Origin: CAXBES01 sp963974915
GTDB taxonomy: Bacteria > Bacteroidota > Bacteroidia > Flavobacteriales > Flavobacteriaceae
Length of the DNA: 33,219 bases
Direction of reading: 5' to 3'
NCBI GenBank assembly: GCA_963974915.1
Contig: CAXBES010000021.1
Span: 1-33,219, forward strand
A program made the position numbers and the translations under genes. Under the pieces are notes generated by a model that saw nothing but the letters and a program-made list of their open reading frames with translations, made no database searches and was not told the origin of the DNA. Shown piece by piece: positions 8,578 through 17,536 of the stretch (position 1 is the stretch's first letter; each line of letters opens with the position of its first letter).

Positions 8578-9678
8578 ATGTTACAACGTTTTTTTATCTT
8601 CTGCTCCGGCGCAGACACCGATATACTTGAAGATTGTTCACCGGGAGAACAAACTAAATTTGCCGGAATTGGCGCTACTGTTTTCTTTACCGCAGTAATG
8701 GCTGCTATCGCAGGATCTTACGCTCTTTTTACAGTTTTTGATAATTTGTTTACGGCAATTTTCTTCGGACTCATTTGGGGGCTTCTAATATTTAATCTGG
8801 ATAGATTTATAGTTTCTACCATTAAAAAGAGAAACAATTTTTTCGATGAATTTCTACAGGCAACGCCTAGAATTTTATTAGCGGTCATCATAGCAATTGT
8901 AATTGCAAAACCTCTTGAATTAAAAATATTCGAAAAAGAGATTAATCAGATATTGCTCGAAGAGAAGAATGACCTAACCCTTGAGAACAAAGATCAACTC
9001 GCATTACAATATACTCCCACAATAACTGCTTTACAAACTGAAATAGAAGATCTTAAAGCCGAAGTCACTACAAAAGAAGCTGAAGTTAACGCCTTATACG
9101 ACATCTATATTTCGGAAGCTGAAGGAAGAGCCGGAACCGAACTATTAGGTAAAGGACCGGTATATAAGGAAAAACGTGAGAAACACGATACAGAACTCGC
9201 TGCATTAAATGAACTCCGTGACACGAATGAAGCGAAAATAACAGGAATTGAAACACAGATCGCCACTCTCGCCACCGAATATCAAAACAAAGTCGTAGAA
9301 ACACAACCGGTAATTGATGGTTTCGACGGACTAATGGCCAGAGTAAATGCCTTGGACAAACTTCCATGGCTGCCATCTTTCTTTATATTTCTATTATTCT
9401 TAGCTATTGAAACTTCTCCTATCATCGCAAAACTTCTATCTCCAAAAGGTGCCTACGACCTTAAATTAGAAGAACAGGAAAGTGCATTAAAATCCTGGGT
9501 AACGCAACAACAGGGACAAAGAGAAGTGTTAGTCACCACAGATCGTGACATAAACAATCGCGTTTATGCCGATATTGCCGAAGAACAGGAATTATATGAT
9601 TATAAGCGGAAAAAAGCCCGCGAATTGATGCAACTTCAAGCCGATGCTTTTTATAAAAAGCAGAAAGGAGTTTTATAG
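8578..9678 (+). CDS. DUF4407 domain membrane protein
   Basis: A 366-residue protein matching the DUF4407 family: an N-terminal FFIFCSGADTDILEDCSPGEQTK motif, three hydrophobic segments (about residues 30-52, 58-75, 98-118, the last ending in KPLELKIFEKEI), a long charged coiled coil (about 120-255) with ALQTEIEDLKAEVTTKEAEV, a fourth membrane segment (about 263-285, PSFFIFLLFLAIETSPIIAKL) and a cytosolic charged tail. Biochemical function is unknown. The gene is isolated between a terminator and an AT-rich palindrome, so it is probably transcribed alone. Confidence 0.88.
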   Translation: MLQRFFIFCSGADTDILEDCSPGEQTKFAGIGATVFFTAVMAAIAGSYALFTVFDNLFTAIFFGLIWGLLIFNLDRFIVSTIKKRNNFFDEFLQATPRILLAVIIAIVIAKPLELKIFEKEINQILLEEKNDLTLENKDQLALQYTPTITALQTEIEDLKAEVTTKEAEVNALYDIYISEAEGRAGTELLGKGPVYKEKREKHDTELAALNELRDTNEAKITGIETQIATLATEYQNKVVETQPVIDGFDGLMARVNALDKLPWLPSFFIFLLFLAIETSPIIAKLLSPKGAYDLKLEEQESALKSWVTQQQGQREVLVTTDRDINNRVYADIAEEQELYDYKRKKARELMQLQADAFYKKQKGVL

Positions 9679-9713
9679 CCAATTTAAGTATTGGGAGAAC
9701 CATGCTGAAATAT

Positions 9714-9742
9714 CTTTAACAAAGCTTGAAACTTTGTCAAAG
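9714..9742. promoter_or_regulatory. 29-bp near-perfect palindrome upstream of the fusion gene
   Basis: Bases 9714-9742 form an inverted repeat with 12 of 14 paired positions matching (CTTT-ACAAAG...CTTTGT-AAAG). It lies 35 bases after the DUF4407 stop and 33 bases before the fusion gene's ATG. No T run follows on either strand, so an operator is at least as likely as a terminator. Confidence 0.5.
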
Positions 9743-9775
9743 TTGCCATATTATTGTTAGTCTAAACATGGGTTT

Positions 9776-12700
9776 ATGACTTCATTTATTTCTTCGGAAA
9801 AAGCTTCAGAAATAACTAAAAAGTACTTTAGAATCACTTCCGAAGCAATTCCACTTCCCGGGGATGTCGATGAGAACTTTAGGATTAAGAGTGATAATAA
9901 TGAGTTTATTCTCAAGATATCGAAACACGAACAAGACGAGGGCATACTAGAGTTCCAAAATGAGTTATTGCAGCATCTTCAAAACAAAAACCTTTCAATT
10001 GGGTTGCCAAAACCCATTGCAAGCACCCAAGGCAACTATCTCACGAACATTTTACTCCAAGGAAAAGAAAGAAAAGTTCGTTTACTCTCCTGGGTAAATG
10101 GCAGGTTGTGGGCGAGAGTAAACCCTAAAACAGCAGAACTTAGACGCGACCTAGGTTTCCGAAGTGGAGAAATAACCAAAGCGCTCTTAGATTTTAAGCA
10201 TCCCCTCGCCAACAGGAGTTTTGATTGGAATCTCGCAGATGCCAACTGGACATTAGAACATCTACAGCGATTTAATGGTGAAGAACAAACCCTTGTATCT
10301 TATTTTCAGGAGCGTTTTAACGAAATTCAGAAAACCTATGCTAACCTACCGAAAAGTGTTGTTCACAACGATATAAATGATTACAATATTCTTGTAAACA
10401 CAGACCTTAGTAGTCCAAAAATAGAAGGTATTATCGATTTCGGAGATTCGGTATTTACGCAGACGCTAAACGATCTGGCCATAGTAATTACGTACGCAAT
10501 AATGGATACTCAAAAACCGTTAGAGGCGGCCTGTGATGTAATTTCCGGTTACAATCAGAATTATCAACTTTCCGAAAAGGAATTAACTTGTCTCTACGCT
10601 TTAGTGGGAATGCGCCTTGTCGTTTCGGTTACTAAATCAACCATACGAAAAGCTGAAGACCCCACTAATGAATACCATTTAATTAGTGAAAAACCTGCAT
10701 GGAATCTCCTAAAAAAGTGGTTTCACATTCATTCAAATTTCGCGCTTTACAGTTTTAGAGCTGCCTGTGGACTCACCGCCCACCCAAATTTCAAGAAATT
10801 TGCAGAATGGTCAAGCAATAGTAAAGTCTCGCTTAAAACTTTGTTCCCAACACTAACTATAGACCGGGTAAAGCACATCGATATGAGCGTGTCAAGCACC
10901 TTACTTGGGAATAGCTCAGATTACAATAATTTCGAGATTTCGGCTTTTAAATTAAAGCAACTTCGGCAGTTACATCCCGAAAGTATTCTTGCCAATGGTT
11001 ATCTGGAGACCAGACCCTTTTATACCACCAATGCCTTTAAAGCCGAAGGAAATAACGGTCCGGAGTATAGAACAGTGCATTTAGGTACCGATTTCTGGGT
11101 AGAAGCTAATACGCCGGTGCACGCCCCTTTTAACGGACGGGTTGTTATTTTACACCACAATAATTTTGACAAGGATTACGGACCAACATTGGTTTTAGAG
11201 CACAATTTTGACGGGGACATTTTTTATACGCTCTACGGTCACTTAACGCTTTCTTCATTGAGTCTGCTATCCCTTGGACAAGAAGTGAAGAAAGGTGACC
11301 AAATTGCATTTATTGGAGAGGATCACGAAAATGGCAACTGGGTTCCACATCTTCATTTTCAGATCACATTAGACCTCTTAGGCAATGCCGAAAATTTTCA
11401 GGGGGTAGCCTTTCCTTCTGAAAAAGATATATGGCAACATCTTTGTCCTAATCCAAATCTTATATTTTCTGAATCCCTGGATTTTTCCGAAGAAAACCTT
11501 TCTGAAGAAACTATAGTCGAATTTAGAGATAAACATCTAGGGAAAGGTCTTAGCCTTTCGTACAGCAAACCCTTGCATATAGTGAGAGGAGAAGGTGCCT
11601 TTTTAATAGATATCGATGGAAAAAAATATTTAGACACGGCAAATAACGTAAATCATGTAGGGCATCAGCATCCCGCCGTGGTCAAAGCAGGTCAGGAACA
11701 GATGGCCATATTGAATACGAATACACGGTATCTTCATAAAAATATTATCGAGTACAGTAGAAAATTACTAAAAAAGCTACCAAAAGAGCTATCTGTGTTG
11801 CATTTTGTTAACTCGGGAAGTGAAGCTAATGAATTAGCAATAAGAATGGCGCGAGCAGTCACCAAACAAAAAGATCTACTCGCAATAGAAGTTGGATATC
11901 ACGGGAATACGAATGCCGTCATGGAAGTGAGTTCTTATAAATTTGATGGAATTGGGGGTAGCGGAAAGCCCGAAACAACCCATATCTTACCTCTTCCCGA
12001 TCCATTTCGAGGAAAACACAGAGGCCAAGATAGTGGATCCATCTATGCAAATTACGCTAAGAAAATTATTGATCATCAAAAGGTGATAAATGAAGGAATT
12101 GCAGGCTTTATTGGGGAATCGATGGTGAGTTGCGGCGGACAAATAGTTCCTCCAGAAAATTACTTTAAAGAAGTCTATAAGTATGTTAGAGAGGCGGGTG
12201 GAATTTGTATTGCAGACGAAGTACAAACTGGTTTTGGAAGAATGGGCAAAACGTTTTGGGCGTTTCAATTATATGATGTGATCCCGGATATTGTAACCAT
12301 GGGAAAGCCCGCCGGAAACGGTCATCCTTTAGCAATAGTTGCATGTACACCGGAAGTAGCAAATGCTTTTGCAACCGGAATGGAATTTTTCAACACCTTT
12401 GGTGGTAATCCTGTTTCTTGCGCAATTGGAAAAGCCGTTTTGGACATAATTGAGGAGGAGAAACTACAACAAAATGCATTAGAAGTTGGAGGGTTTCTAA
12501 AAAGCGAATTGGAACAATTAAAAGCAAAATTTCCAATAATTGGTGATGTTCGAGGAGAGGGTCTGTTTTTAGGTTTTGAATTAACCACAATGGATAAAAA
12601 ACCCCTCGCTAATCATTCCGCATATTTGACAAATAGAATGAAAGATCTGGGAATTTTAATGAGTACAGATGGCCCCGATCACAATGTTTTAAAAATTAAA

Positions 12701-12790
12701 CCGCCTATGGTTTTTAGTGTGGAGAATGCAAAAGAACTTATCTTTAGACTTAAAACAGTCTTTTCTGAAGATCTTATGCTCAATTACTAA
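9776..12790 (+). CDS. Three-enzyme fusion: APH-type kinase, M23 peptidase, class III PLP aminotransferase/phospho-lyase
   Basis: A 1004-residue protein of three complete domains. Residues about 1-340 are an aminoglycoside-phosphotransferase/homoserine-kinase-like kinase with catalytic HNDINDYN (His197, Asp199, Asn204) and metal-binding IDFGD (Asp221, Asp224). Residues about 400-560 are an M23 (LytM) peptidase with all zinc ligands present: His435 and Asp439 in HLGTD, and His525/His527 in HLH, plus His489. Residues about 580-1000 are a class III PLP enzyme with DEVQTGFGRMG and the Schiff-base Lys844 in TMGKPAGNG. In animals an APH-type hydroxylysine kinase works with class III phospho-lyases, so a kinase plus phospho-lyase acting on an amino alcohol is a reasonable inference. 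Why a cell-wall peptidase fold sits between them is unclear. No signal peptide. An upstream ATG (9768) hits a stop after three codons, fixing this start. Confidence 0.9.
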   Translation: MTSFISSEKASEITKKYFRITSEAIPLPGDVDENFRIKSDNNEFILKISKHEQDEGILEFQNELLQHLQNKNLSIGLPKPIASTQGNYLTNILLQGKERKVRLLSWVNGRLWARVNPKTAELRRDLGFRSGEITKALLDFKHPLANRSFDWNLADANWTLEHLQRFNGEEQTLVSYFQERFNEIQKTYANLPKSVVHNDINDYNILVNTDLSSPKIEGIIDFGDSVFTQTLNDLAIVITYAIMDTQKPLEAACDVISGYNQNYQLSEKELTCLYALVGMRLVVSVTKSTIRKAEDPTNEYHLISEKPAWNLLKKWFHIHSNFALYSFRAACGLTAHPNFKKFAEWSSNSKVSLKTLFPTLTIDRVKHIDMSVSSTLLGNSSDYNNFEISAFKLKQLRQLHPESILANGYLETRPFYTTNAFKAEGNNGPEYRTVHLGTDFWVEANTPVHAPFNGRVVILHHNNFDKDYGPTLVLEHNFDGDIFYTLYGHLTLSSLSLLSLGQEVKKGDQIAFIGEDHENGNWVPHLHFQITLDLLGNAENFQGVAFPSEKDIWQHLCPNPNLIFSESLDFSEENLSEETIVEFRDKHLGKGLSLSYSKPLHIVRGEGAFLIDIDGKKYLDTANNVNHVGHQHPAVVKAGQEQMAILNTNTRYLHKNIIEYSRKLLKKLPKELSVLHFVNSGSEANELAIRMARAVTKQKDLLAIEVGYHGNTNAVMEVSSYKFDGIGGSGKPETTHILPLPDPFRGKHRGQDSGSIYANYAKKIIDHQKVINEGIAGFIGESMVSCGGQIVPPENYFKEVYKYVREAGGICIADEVQTGFGRMGKTFWAFQLYDVIPDIVTMGKPAGNGHPLAIVACTPEVANAFATGMEFFNTFGGNPVSCAIGKAVLDIIEEEKLQQNALEVGGFLKSELEQLKAKFPIIGDVRGEGLFLGFELTTMDKKPLANHSAYLTNRMKDLGILMSTDGPDHNVLKIKPPMVFSVENAKELIFRLKTVFSEDLMLNY

Positions 12791-12802
12791 CTTTTATAAA
12801 AC

Positions 12803-13237
12803 ATGAAGAAAACAATTTTACTGCTGCTTATTTTATTCGTTGGAATGACATACGCACAATCCGGAAATGAAGCAATTGATAAATCTGAAATCCTGGAAGT
12901 GATGAAACTTCAGGAAAAAGCGTGGTCTAATAATGATCTTGAAGGCTTTATGCAAGGTTATTGGAAAAGCGATTCGCTAAAATTCTACGGGAGTAGCGGA
13001 CTCACAAAAGGATGGCAACAAACTTTAGATAATTACAAAAAGGGATATCCAACAAAAGAGCATTCCGGCACTTTAAAATTTAAGGTCAACGATATCTCGA
13101 AGATAGACGACGGTTCTTACTGGGTAATGGGAGCTTATTATTTGAAGAGATCTGTGGGAGACGCGAATGGCGTATTCTTAATTATTTTTAAAAAAATTAA
13201 TGGCGAATGGAAGATCGTAGCAGATATGTCCTGCTAA
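12803..13237 (+). CDS. Secreted NTF2-like (SnoaL/DUF4440-type) protein
   Basis: A 144-residue protein with a clear N-terminal signal peptide (MKKTILLLLILFVGMTYAQ). The mature part has the cone-shaped NTF2-like fold signature of the DUF4440/SnoaL-like group: EILEVMKLQEKAWSNNDLEGFMQGYW, DSLKFYGSSGLTKGWQQTLDNYKKGYP, and a final strand NGEWKIVADMSC. It lies 12 bases after the fusion gene and is probably cotranscribed with it. Its stop codon overlaps that of the convergent YjbR/MmcQ-type gene. Members of the fold bind small molecules or are enzymes; nothing here identifies a ligand. Confidence 0.82.
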   Translation: MKKTILLLLILFVGMTYAQSGNEAIDKSEILEVMKLQEKAWSNNDLEGFMQGYWKSDSLKFYGSSGLTKGWQQTLDNYKKGYPTKEHSGTLKFKVNDISKIDDGSYWVMGAYYLKRSVGDANGVFLIIFKKINGEWKIVADMSC

Positions 13238-13593
13238 TCGAGCGCTTCAAGTTCGGCTTTTAATTTCCTGGTAAGCTTTGCCACGACCAACTCATAAGAG
13301 TGGTCTATCAACTGCATAACTAGTTTAGGCGGGAGACTTTCAATTTTTAAAGTATTCCAGTGTTTTCCGCTCATGTGATAACCGGAATATATGAGTCCGT
13401 CGTAATCTTCACGCAATTCCATGGACCGTTCGGGGTCACATTTTAAATTGATCTCTGTTGGGATTCGCTCCAATCCGGAAAGTGAAAACATTTTTCCCAT
13501 CACTTTGAAAACAAGTGTTTTTTCATCGAAAGGAAAAGATTCGGTCGCGCCTTTTTTTGCCAAGCAGTATTCTCTGAATTCTTCAATATTCAT
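13234..13593 (-). CDS. MmcQ/YjbR family DNA-binding-like protein
   Basis: A 119-residue protein of the MmcQ/YjbR family: MNIEEFREYCLAKKGATESFPFDEKTLVFKV, then GKMFSLSGLERIPTEINLKCDPE, and GYHMSGKHWNTL (the conserved HW region). The family has a double-wing, CyaY-like fold and a suspected nucleic-acid role that is poorly tested. It is the last gene of the minus-strand cluster that begins at ruvC and starts 2 bases after the transglutaminase gene's stop, so it is probably cotranscribed. Its stop overlaps that of the convergent gene by 4 bases. Confidence 0.86.
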   Translation of the reverse strand: MNIEEFREYCLAKKGATESFPFDEKTLVFKVMGKMFSLSGLERIPTEINLKCDPERSMELREDYDGLIYSGYHMSGKHWNTLKIESLPPKLVMQLIDHSYELVVAKLTRKLKAELEALD

Positions 13594-13595
13594 AC

Positions 13596-14591
13596 CTACA
13601 GAATTTTATATCCCAAAGCCGGTTGTTCGTCAAAATAGATCAACAGAGTTTTTGCTTCAGACTCGATTGGAATTTCGAAGTGTAATTTTCCATCAATAAT
13701 TTCTTTATCCTTTACTTCCATTAGATCACTTCCGTAGGTGTATTTTATTTCCTTCGGATTGAAATTCGTAATTGTAAAACCGATGGTATCGAAATACTCT
13801 TCAGTTCTAATAATACCCCCTAAAGGTCTCTCCACATGATCGAGTTCAAGCTCTTTCAGAATCAATAAAGGCATTCCCGAAAAAACTTCTTTTGGAAGCA
13901 CGGTATCTACTAGCGCATCCTCATACATACTGGGGTAATGAGTTTTTAAAAACAGTTCGGGTTTCGTTTTATAATAAAAATAAGACGGTTCTTTAATAAA
14001 TTTTCCGTGATATCGTCCTGCACCCCAGGTTGGATCGAAAAGATATTGCTTGCCATCAATGACGGCTATATTCCACATATGACTTTTCTTAAACGGTCTT
14101 CCTATGTCATTAAAGTTGGTCTTGATATCACCACGAACCAGATAGTTTGAAATTCCTTGTAACTCACATAATTTTTCAAACAGCATAGCGTAACCCTCAC
14201 AAACGGCAATTCCCTTTTTCAGAGTTCTGTTTATGATCTTTTCTCTTGTTTTTTCTTCCTTTTCGTTACGTTCTCGATAATCTTTAAAGTTGTAATTAAA
14301 CTGTTTAAACTCATCGGGTTCGTATGCTATATTCTGAATGATCCAGCTGTAAATTCCACGTACTTTATCCTCTTCAGTTTTAAAATCACGGGTGATAAAT
14401 TTAGAGAGTTGCTCCGGACTATCAAATGAGTGGGGATAAAGGAGAATTGTTGCATCTACACGTTCATGATCCTGCGCGAACAAAGACATAGAAACCGACA
14501 TAAAAAATAATATGATCGTTACATGCCAAGAACGTTCTTTCAGGGGATTCCTTCGGAAACAATTGTGTTTTATTTTAACTGAGCTCTTCAT
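13596..14591 (-). CDS. Exported transglutaminase-like protein
   Basis: A 331-residue protein with a basic N-terminus and hydrophobic export segment (about residues 24-40, ending SLFAQ). The transglutaminase/protease-like core has a complete catalytic triad: Cys131 in GIAVCEGYAMLFEKLCEL, His171 in SHMWNIAVIDGKQY and Asp186 in FDPTWG. The C-terminal third (about 215-331) is a beta-rich domain of unknown role. Bacterial members of this superfamily act as peptidases or cross-linking enzymes in the periplasm; the substrate here is unknown. Start overlaps the upstream DUF4230 gene as ATGA, indicating translational coupling. Confidence 0.86.
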   Translation of the reverse strand: MKSSVKIKHNCFRRNPLKERSWHVTIILFFMSVSMSLFAQDHERVDATILLYPHSFDSPEQLSKFITRDFKTEEDKVRGIYSWIIQNIAYEPDEFKQFNYNFKDYRERNEKEEKTREKIINRTLKKGIAVCEGYAMLFEKLCELQGISNYLVRGDIKTNFNDIGRPFKKSHMWNIAVIDGKQYLFDPTWGAGRYHGKFIKEPSYFYYKTKPELFLKTHYPSMYEDALVDTVLPKEVFSGMPLLILKELELDHVERPLGGIIRTEEYFDTIGFTITNFNPKEIKYTYGSDLMEVKDKEIIDGKLHFEIPIESEAKTLLIYFDEQPALGYKIL

Positions 14592-15208
14592 TTTTTATCT
14601 GAAATAGCCTTGGTTTCATTTTCTTTGATCTGCAATTCTGAATAATCCAGTTTCCAGTTAATTGTTTCTACTAATTTTTCCATTAAATGGATGGTTTCCA
14701 AAGCTTGTTTGGACGCTTCTTCAAGCAATCCGCTACTCGGAATTTTATCGACGATGTGTTGCTTCGCTTCTTTATTGATTTCGGTAAGGTCTGTAGCAGT
14801 AAACGGATTTGCCCAACCTTCCTTCTTGTCGTAATATTTAAAATCGGTTTCAATGGTAAGCATTTCAGGCTGTGGAAAATTAGTGAGCTTTATAGTTCTC
14901 GACTTATTATTTGCATCCATTTTAATTTTGGTGAGATCAAAACCAATATGTGCTTTAGCTTCAATAAGTATAAGCGCTTTCTTTTTTCCTAAGATAAGGT
15001 TGAACCATTTGTCTTTTACATTTTCGTAATGGTATATTTCAGAAAAATCTCCTTCCACAGTTATGAATTTACAAACACTGCGAATTTTTTCCATTAAGAT
15101 CACAGATTGTGTATTGGTCTTCTCCCTTTTCCGACCTCTGCTAAATCTTATAAAAATAAAGTACGCGATAATGGCTCCAAATGCCAATCCTATAAAAAGT
15201 AAATCCAT
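14588..15208 (-). CDS. DUF4230 domain protein
   Basis: I place the start at ATG 15208, giving 206 residues. A longer frame to 15277 would overlap the upstream gene by 65 bases and add a charged, non-membrane-like leader. The chosen protein begins MDLLFIGLAFGAIIAYFIFI, a single N-terminal membrane anchor, then the DUF4230 region (RSVCKFITVEGDFSEIYHYENVKDKW, KKALILIEAKAHIGFDLTKIKM, IKLTNFPQPEMLTIETDFKYYDKKEGW). DUF4230 proteins are of unknown function and usually have this anchor-plus-soluble layout. The gene lies 4 bases after the DUF4260 gene and overlaps the transglutaminase gene. Confidence 0.8.
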   Translation of the reverse strand: MDLLFIGLAFGAIIAYFIFIRFSRGRKREKTNTQSVILMEKIRSVCKFITVEGDFSEIYHYENVKDKWFNLILGKKKALILIEAKAHIGFDLTKIKMDANNKSRTIKLTNFPQPEMLTIETDFKYYDKKEGWANPFTATDLTEINKEAKQHIVDKIPSSGLLEEASKQALETIHLMEKLVETINWKLDYSELQIKENETKAISDKK

Positions 15209-15212
15209 TGTG

Positions 15213-15566
15213 TTATTTTCCAATCGTTCCCAAATGCGTGTTCTTAAAACTATCCGGGTATTTAAGTCCGTAGCCAAAAATCCTATCCATTGCCGAATGT
15301 GAGAATAAAATCACCCCCACTAAAGTATACAATTCTCCCGGTAATAATGCCCCCAATATAATGAAACCAATACCAATGGCTTTATGATGAAATAAATTAT
15401 ATAAAACGGCTCCGGTTTTGGTATTAAAAAGATATCCCAGCATTCCAATATCGGGTAGTAAAATTAATACTGGGAATAACCACCAGGCATAGCTCAACTG
15501 AGAAAATATAAAAATTCCTAATACGAATTGAGCAAGCTCTTCTATTTTTAGTGTTGTTTTCATCAT
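15213..15566 (-). CDS. DUF4260 small membrane protein
   Basis: A 117-residue protein with about four hydrophobic segments and the DUF4260 signature: LPDIGMLGYLFNTKTGAVLYNLFHHKAIG, HSAMDRIFGYGLKYPDSFKNTHLGTIGK. Length matches the family. Function is unknown; the conserved His and Asp residues next to membrane segments hint at an enzyme or metal site, but that is inference. Tandem Met codons at 15566 and 15563 leave the exact start open by one residue. Confidence 0.85.
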   Translation of the reverse strand: MMKTTLKIEELAQFVLGIFIFSQLSYAWWLFPVLILLPDIGMLGYLFNTKTGAVLYNLFHHKAIGIGFIILGALLPGELYTLVGVILFSHSAMDRIFGYGLKYPDSFKNTHLGTIGK

Positions 15567-15626
15567 TAGATCTTATTTAGTACATAAAAATAAACAGTAG
15601 GACTGAAGCTTAAGAATGGTACTTTA

Positions 15627-16373
15627 CTATAAAAACTTGTACAGTATAGGTTTACTTGGTGTGGCGTCATTAACAAACGACGCGATTTGCAAATTCAGCA
15701 AATAACTCCCATCCTTAATTTTATTCGGAACATAAATAAATTCGGTAATTGTGGCATCAAGACGTGGTTCTTTTGGATAATTCCAAAACGCTTTGTGAGC
15801 CAGAAGTGCTCCTTCATCTTTTTCTTTATCTACAGAAGGCAAATCTATCAACAAATGCTTAATCCCCAGATCGTGCATGTATTGTGCTGCGTCTTCGGTT
15901 AGGTAAGGCCAATTTGTATGAGAGTATTTTCTCGATCTTTTCGAGGACGAATTTGGCAGTGTTCTTATAATTAAGGCTTCCGGACGTTTGCCTGCAAGTA
16001 AGGACTTTATCTGGATTCCGGTGATTACCTCATCCTTCCCAAGGGTTTCGGGAATAACAGAAATCACTTCAGATAGAAAGAAGAACTCTTTTAAAACCTC
16101 ATTCACCGAATAAAACTTCTCCGAAATATGACCAACACATTCGGTATGGGTTCCATGTGCATGCGGATTAAAATACACATTATTAAAATTAACCGAAGCA
16201 CCTTCACTAACCTTTGCTACCCAGTTGTCAAGCTTTACCGGTTCAATTTTCGGAGCATCCAAATACCACGCCAGCGGATTGTTCTTAGTGGCTTCCAATG
16301 GTATAGAAATATCTAAAGGTTTAGATAGATCGACGGTATAAAGTAGCTCGTTAATTTTAAAAGTTGCTTCCAA
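15627..16373 (-). CDS. Cyclase family protein (kynurenine formamidase-like)
   Basis: A 248-residue member of the metal-dependent cyclase/formamidase superfamily. In place of the common HxGTHxD metal motif it has HAHGTHTE (His71, His73, His76, Glu78) in NPHAHGTHTECVGHI. Other family features are visible: ALIIRTLPNS, SHTNWPYLTEDAAQYMHDLGIKHLLIDLPSVD and the HKAFWNYP segment. The classical kynurenine formamidase hydrolyses N-formylkynurenine, but many members act elsewhere and no tryptophan-catabolism gene is nearby, so I do not assign kynB. It lies 10 bases after hemW on the same strand. Confidence 0.82.
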   Translation of the reverse strand: MEATFKINELLYTVDLSKPLDISIPLEATKNNPLAWYLDAPKIEPVKLDNWVAKVSEGASVNFNNVYFNPHAHGTHTECVGHISEKFYSVNEVLKEFFFLSEVISVIPETLGKDEVITGIQIKSLLAGKRPEALIIRTLPNSSSKRSRKYSHTNWPYLTEDAAQYMHDLGIKHLLIDLPSVDKEKDEGALLAHKAFWNYPKEPRLDATITEFIYVPNKIKDGSYLLNLQIASFVNDATPSKPILYKFL

Positions 16374-16383
16374 TCTAGAATGT

Positions 16384-17517
16384 TTAGGTTTCTAAATTTA
16401 CTAAGAATAATCTGGAGGCGATCCCGTCGCTTAAAAATTTGCCTTTTTTAGTTACAAACAAACTATTTTCATGTAAAACCAGAAATCCTTCTTCTAAATC
16501 AATTTTTGCCATCTCTAGCGTGTTTTCTCTAAAAACCGGTCCAAAATCACTTTCTATCTTATCTAATGAAACACCACGTTTGGTACGCAATCCGGTCATT
16601 ATATACTCATTGTATTTATCGGTTTCCGAAAGTTGCTCTCTTTCAATTGGAAGAATCCCTGTATCGATGGCTTTTATGTATTTTGTATTATTGGCAACAT
16701 TCCAGCTTCTCCTGGAACCATCGTAACTATGTGCCGAGGGACCCACTCCCAAATAAGGCTTTCCCTCCCAGTAGGCTGTGTTATTTTTGGAATAATAACC
16801 TTCCTTACCAAAATTTGAAAATTCATAATTTTCGAAACCTTCTTTGGCAGTCATCTCAAGCAAAGATTTGTAGTGTGCTTCGGCAATTGCATCCTCTACC
16901 GGAGGTACTATTCCTTTCTTAATAAAGCTTTCAAGTGCCGTTTTAGGTTCTACCGTAAGGGCGTAACACGATAAATGTGGTACATTAAAGGCGAAGGCCA
17001 TCTTTAAATTCTCTGTCCATCTCGCGTTACTCATTCCCGGGATTCCGTAGATAAGATCAATACTAATATTGTTAAAATACTTTTTTGCAATTGTAATGCA
17101 ATTAATTGCTTCTGAAGTATTATGTGCACGATTCATTAGTTTAAGGTCCTCTTCAAAGAACGATTGTACCCCGATACTAAGCCGATTTATCCTACTTTTT
17201 GACAGTTCTTTTATAATTGCTTCGGAAAGGTCATCGGGGTTAGCTTCTAAAGTAATTTCTGCGTCTTCTGAAACCTTAAAGGTGGTATAAATAGTTTTAA
17301 ATATGCTTTCCAGTTCTTCCGAAGTAAGCAAACTTGGCGTTCCTCCCCCAAAATAGATGGTATTAATTTCTGTCTTCAACTCATCTTTCCGAAGAACTAA
17401 TTCTGAGCGTATCGCTGCGATCATTTGATCCTTCTTCTTTAAAGAGGTCGAAAAATGGAAATCACAATAATGACAAGCTTGTTTGCAAAATGGTATATGA
17501 ATGTAAATTCCTGACAC
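16384..17517 (-). CDS. hemW: Radical SAM protein HemW (coproporphyrinogen III oxidase-like)
   Basis: A 377-residue radical SAM protein starting MSGIYIHIPFC, with the cluster motif Cys11-x3-Cys15-x2-Cys18 in CKQACHYCDFHF, GGGTPS, EANPDD, RLSIGVQSF and the HemW C-terminal domain (YNEYIMTGLRTKRGVSLDKIE). It carries the HemW-type CxxxCxxC followed by DF. HemW is described as a heme chaperone delivering heme to respiratory proteins; older annotation calls it oxygen-independent coproporphyrinogen oxidase. It lies 19 bases after ruvC, and this neighbourhood fits a housekeeping operon. Confidence 0.92.
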   Translation of the reverse strand: MSGIYIHIPFCKQACHYCDFHFSTSLKKKDQMIAAIRSELVLRKDELKTEINTIYFGGGTPSLLTSEELESIFKTIYTTFKVSEDAEITLEANPDDLSEAIIKELSKSRINRLSIGVQSFFEEDLKLMNRAHNTSEAINCITIAKKYFNNISIDLIYGIPGMSNARWTENLKMAFAFNVPHLSCYALTVEPKTALESFIKKGIVPPVEDAIAEAHYKSLLEMTAKEGFENYEFSNFGKEGYYSKNNTAYWEGKPYLGVGPSAHSYDGSRRSWNVANNTKYIKAIDTGILPIEREQLSETDKYNEYIMTGLRTKRGVSLDKIESDFGPVFRENTLEMAKIDLEEGFLVLHENSLFVTKKGKFLSDGIASRLFLVNLET

Positions 17518-17536
17518 TTTCTATTAGTTGACGTTT

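Noticed and set aside
15209..15277. Longer N-terminus for the DUF4230 gene
   Set aside because: It would overlap the DUF4260 gene and put a charged leader before an obvious N-terminal membrane anchor at ATG 15208.
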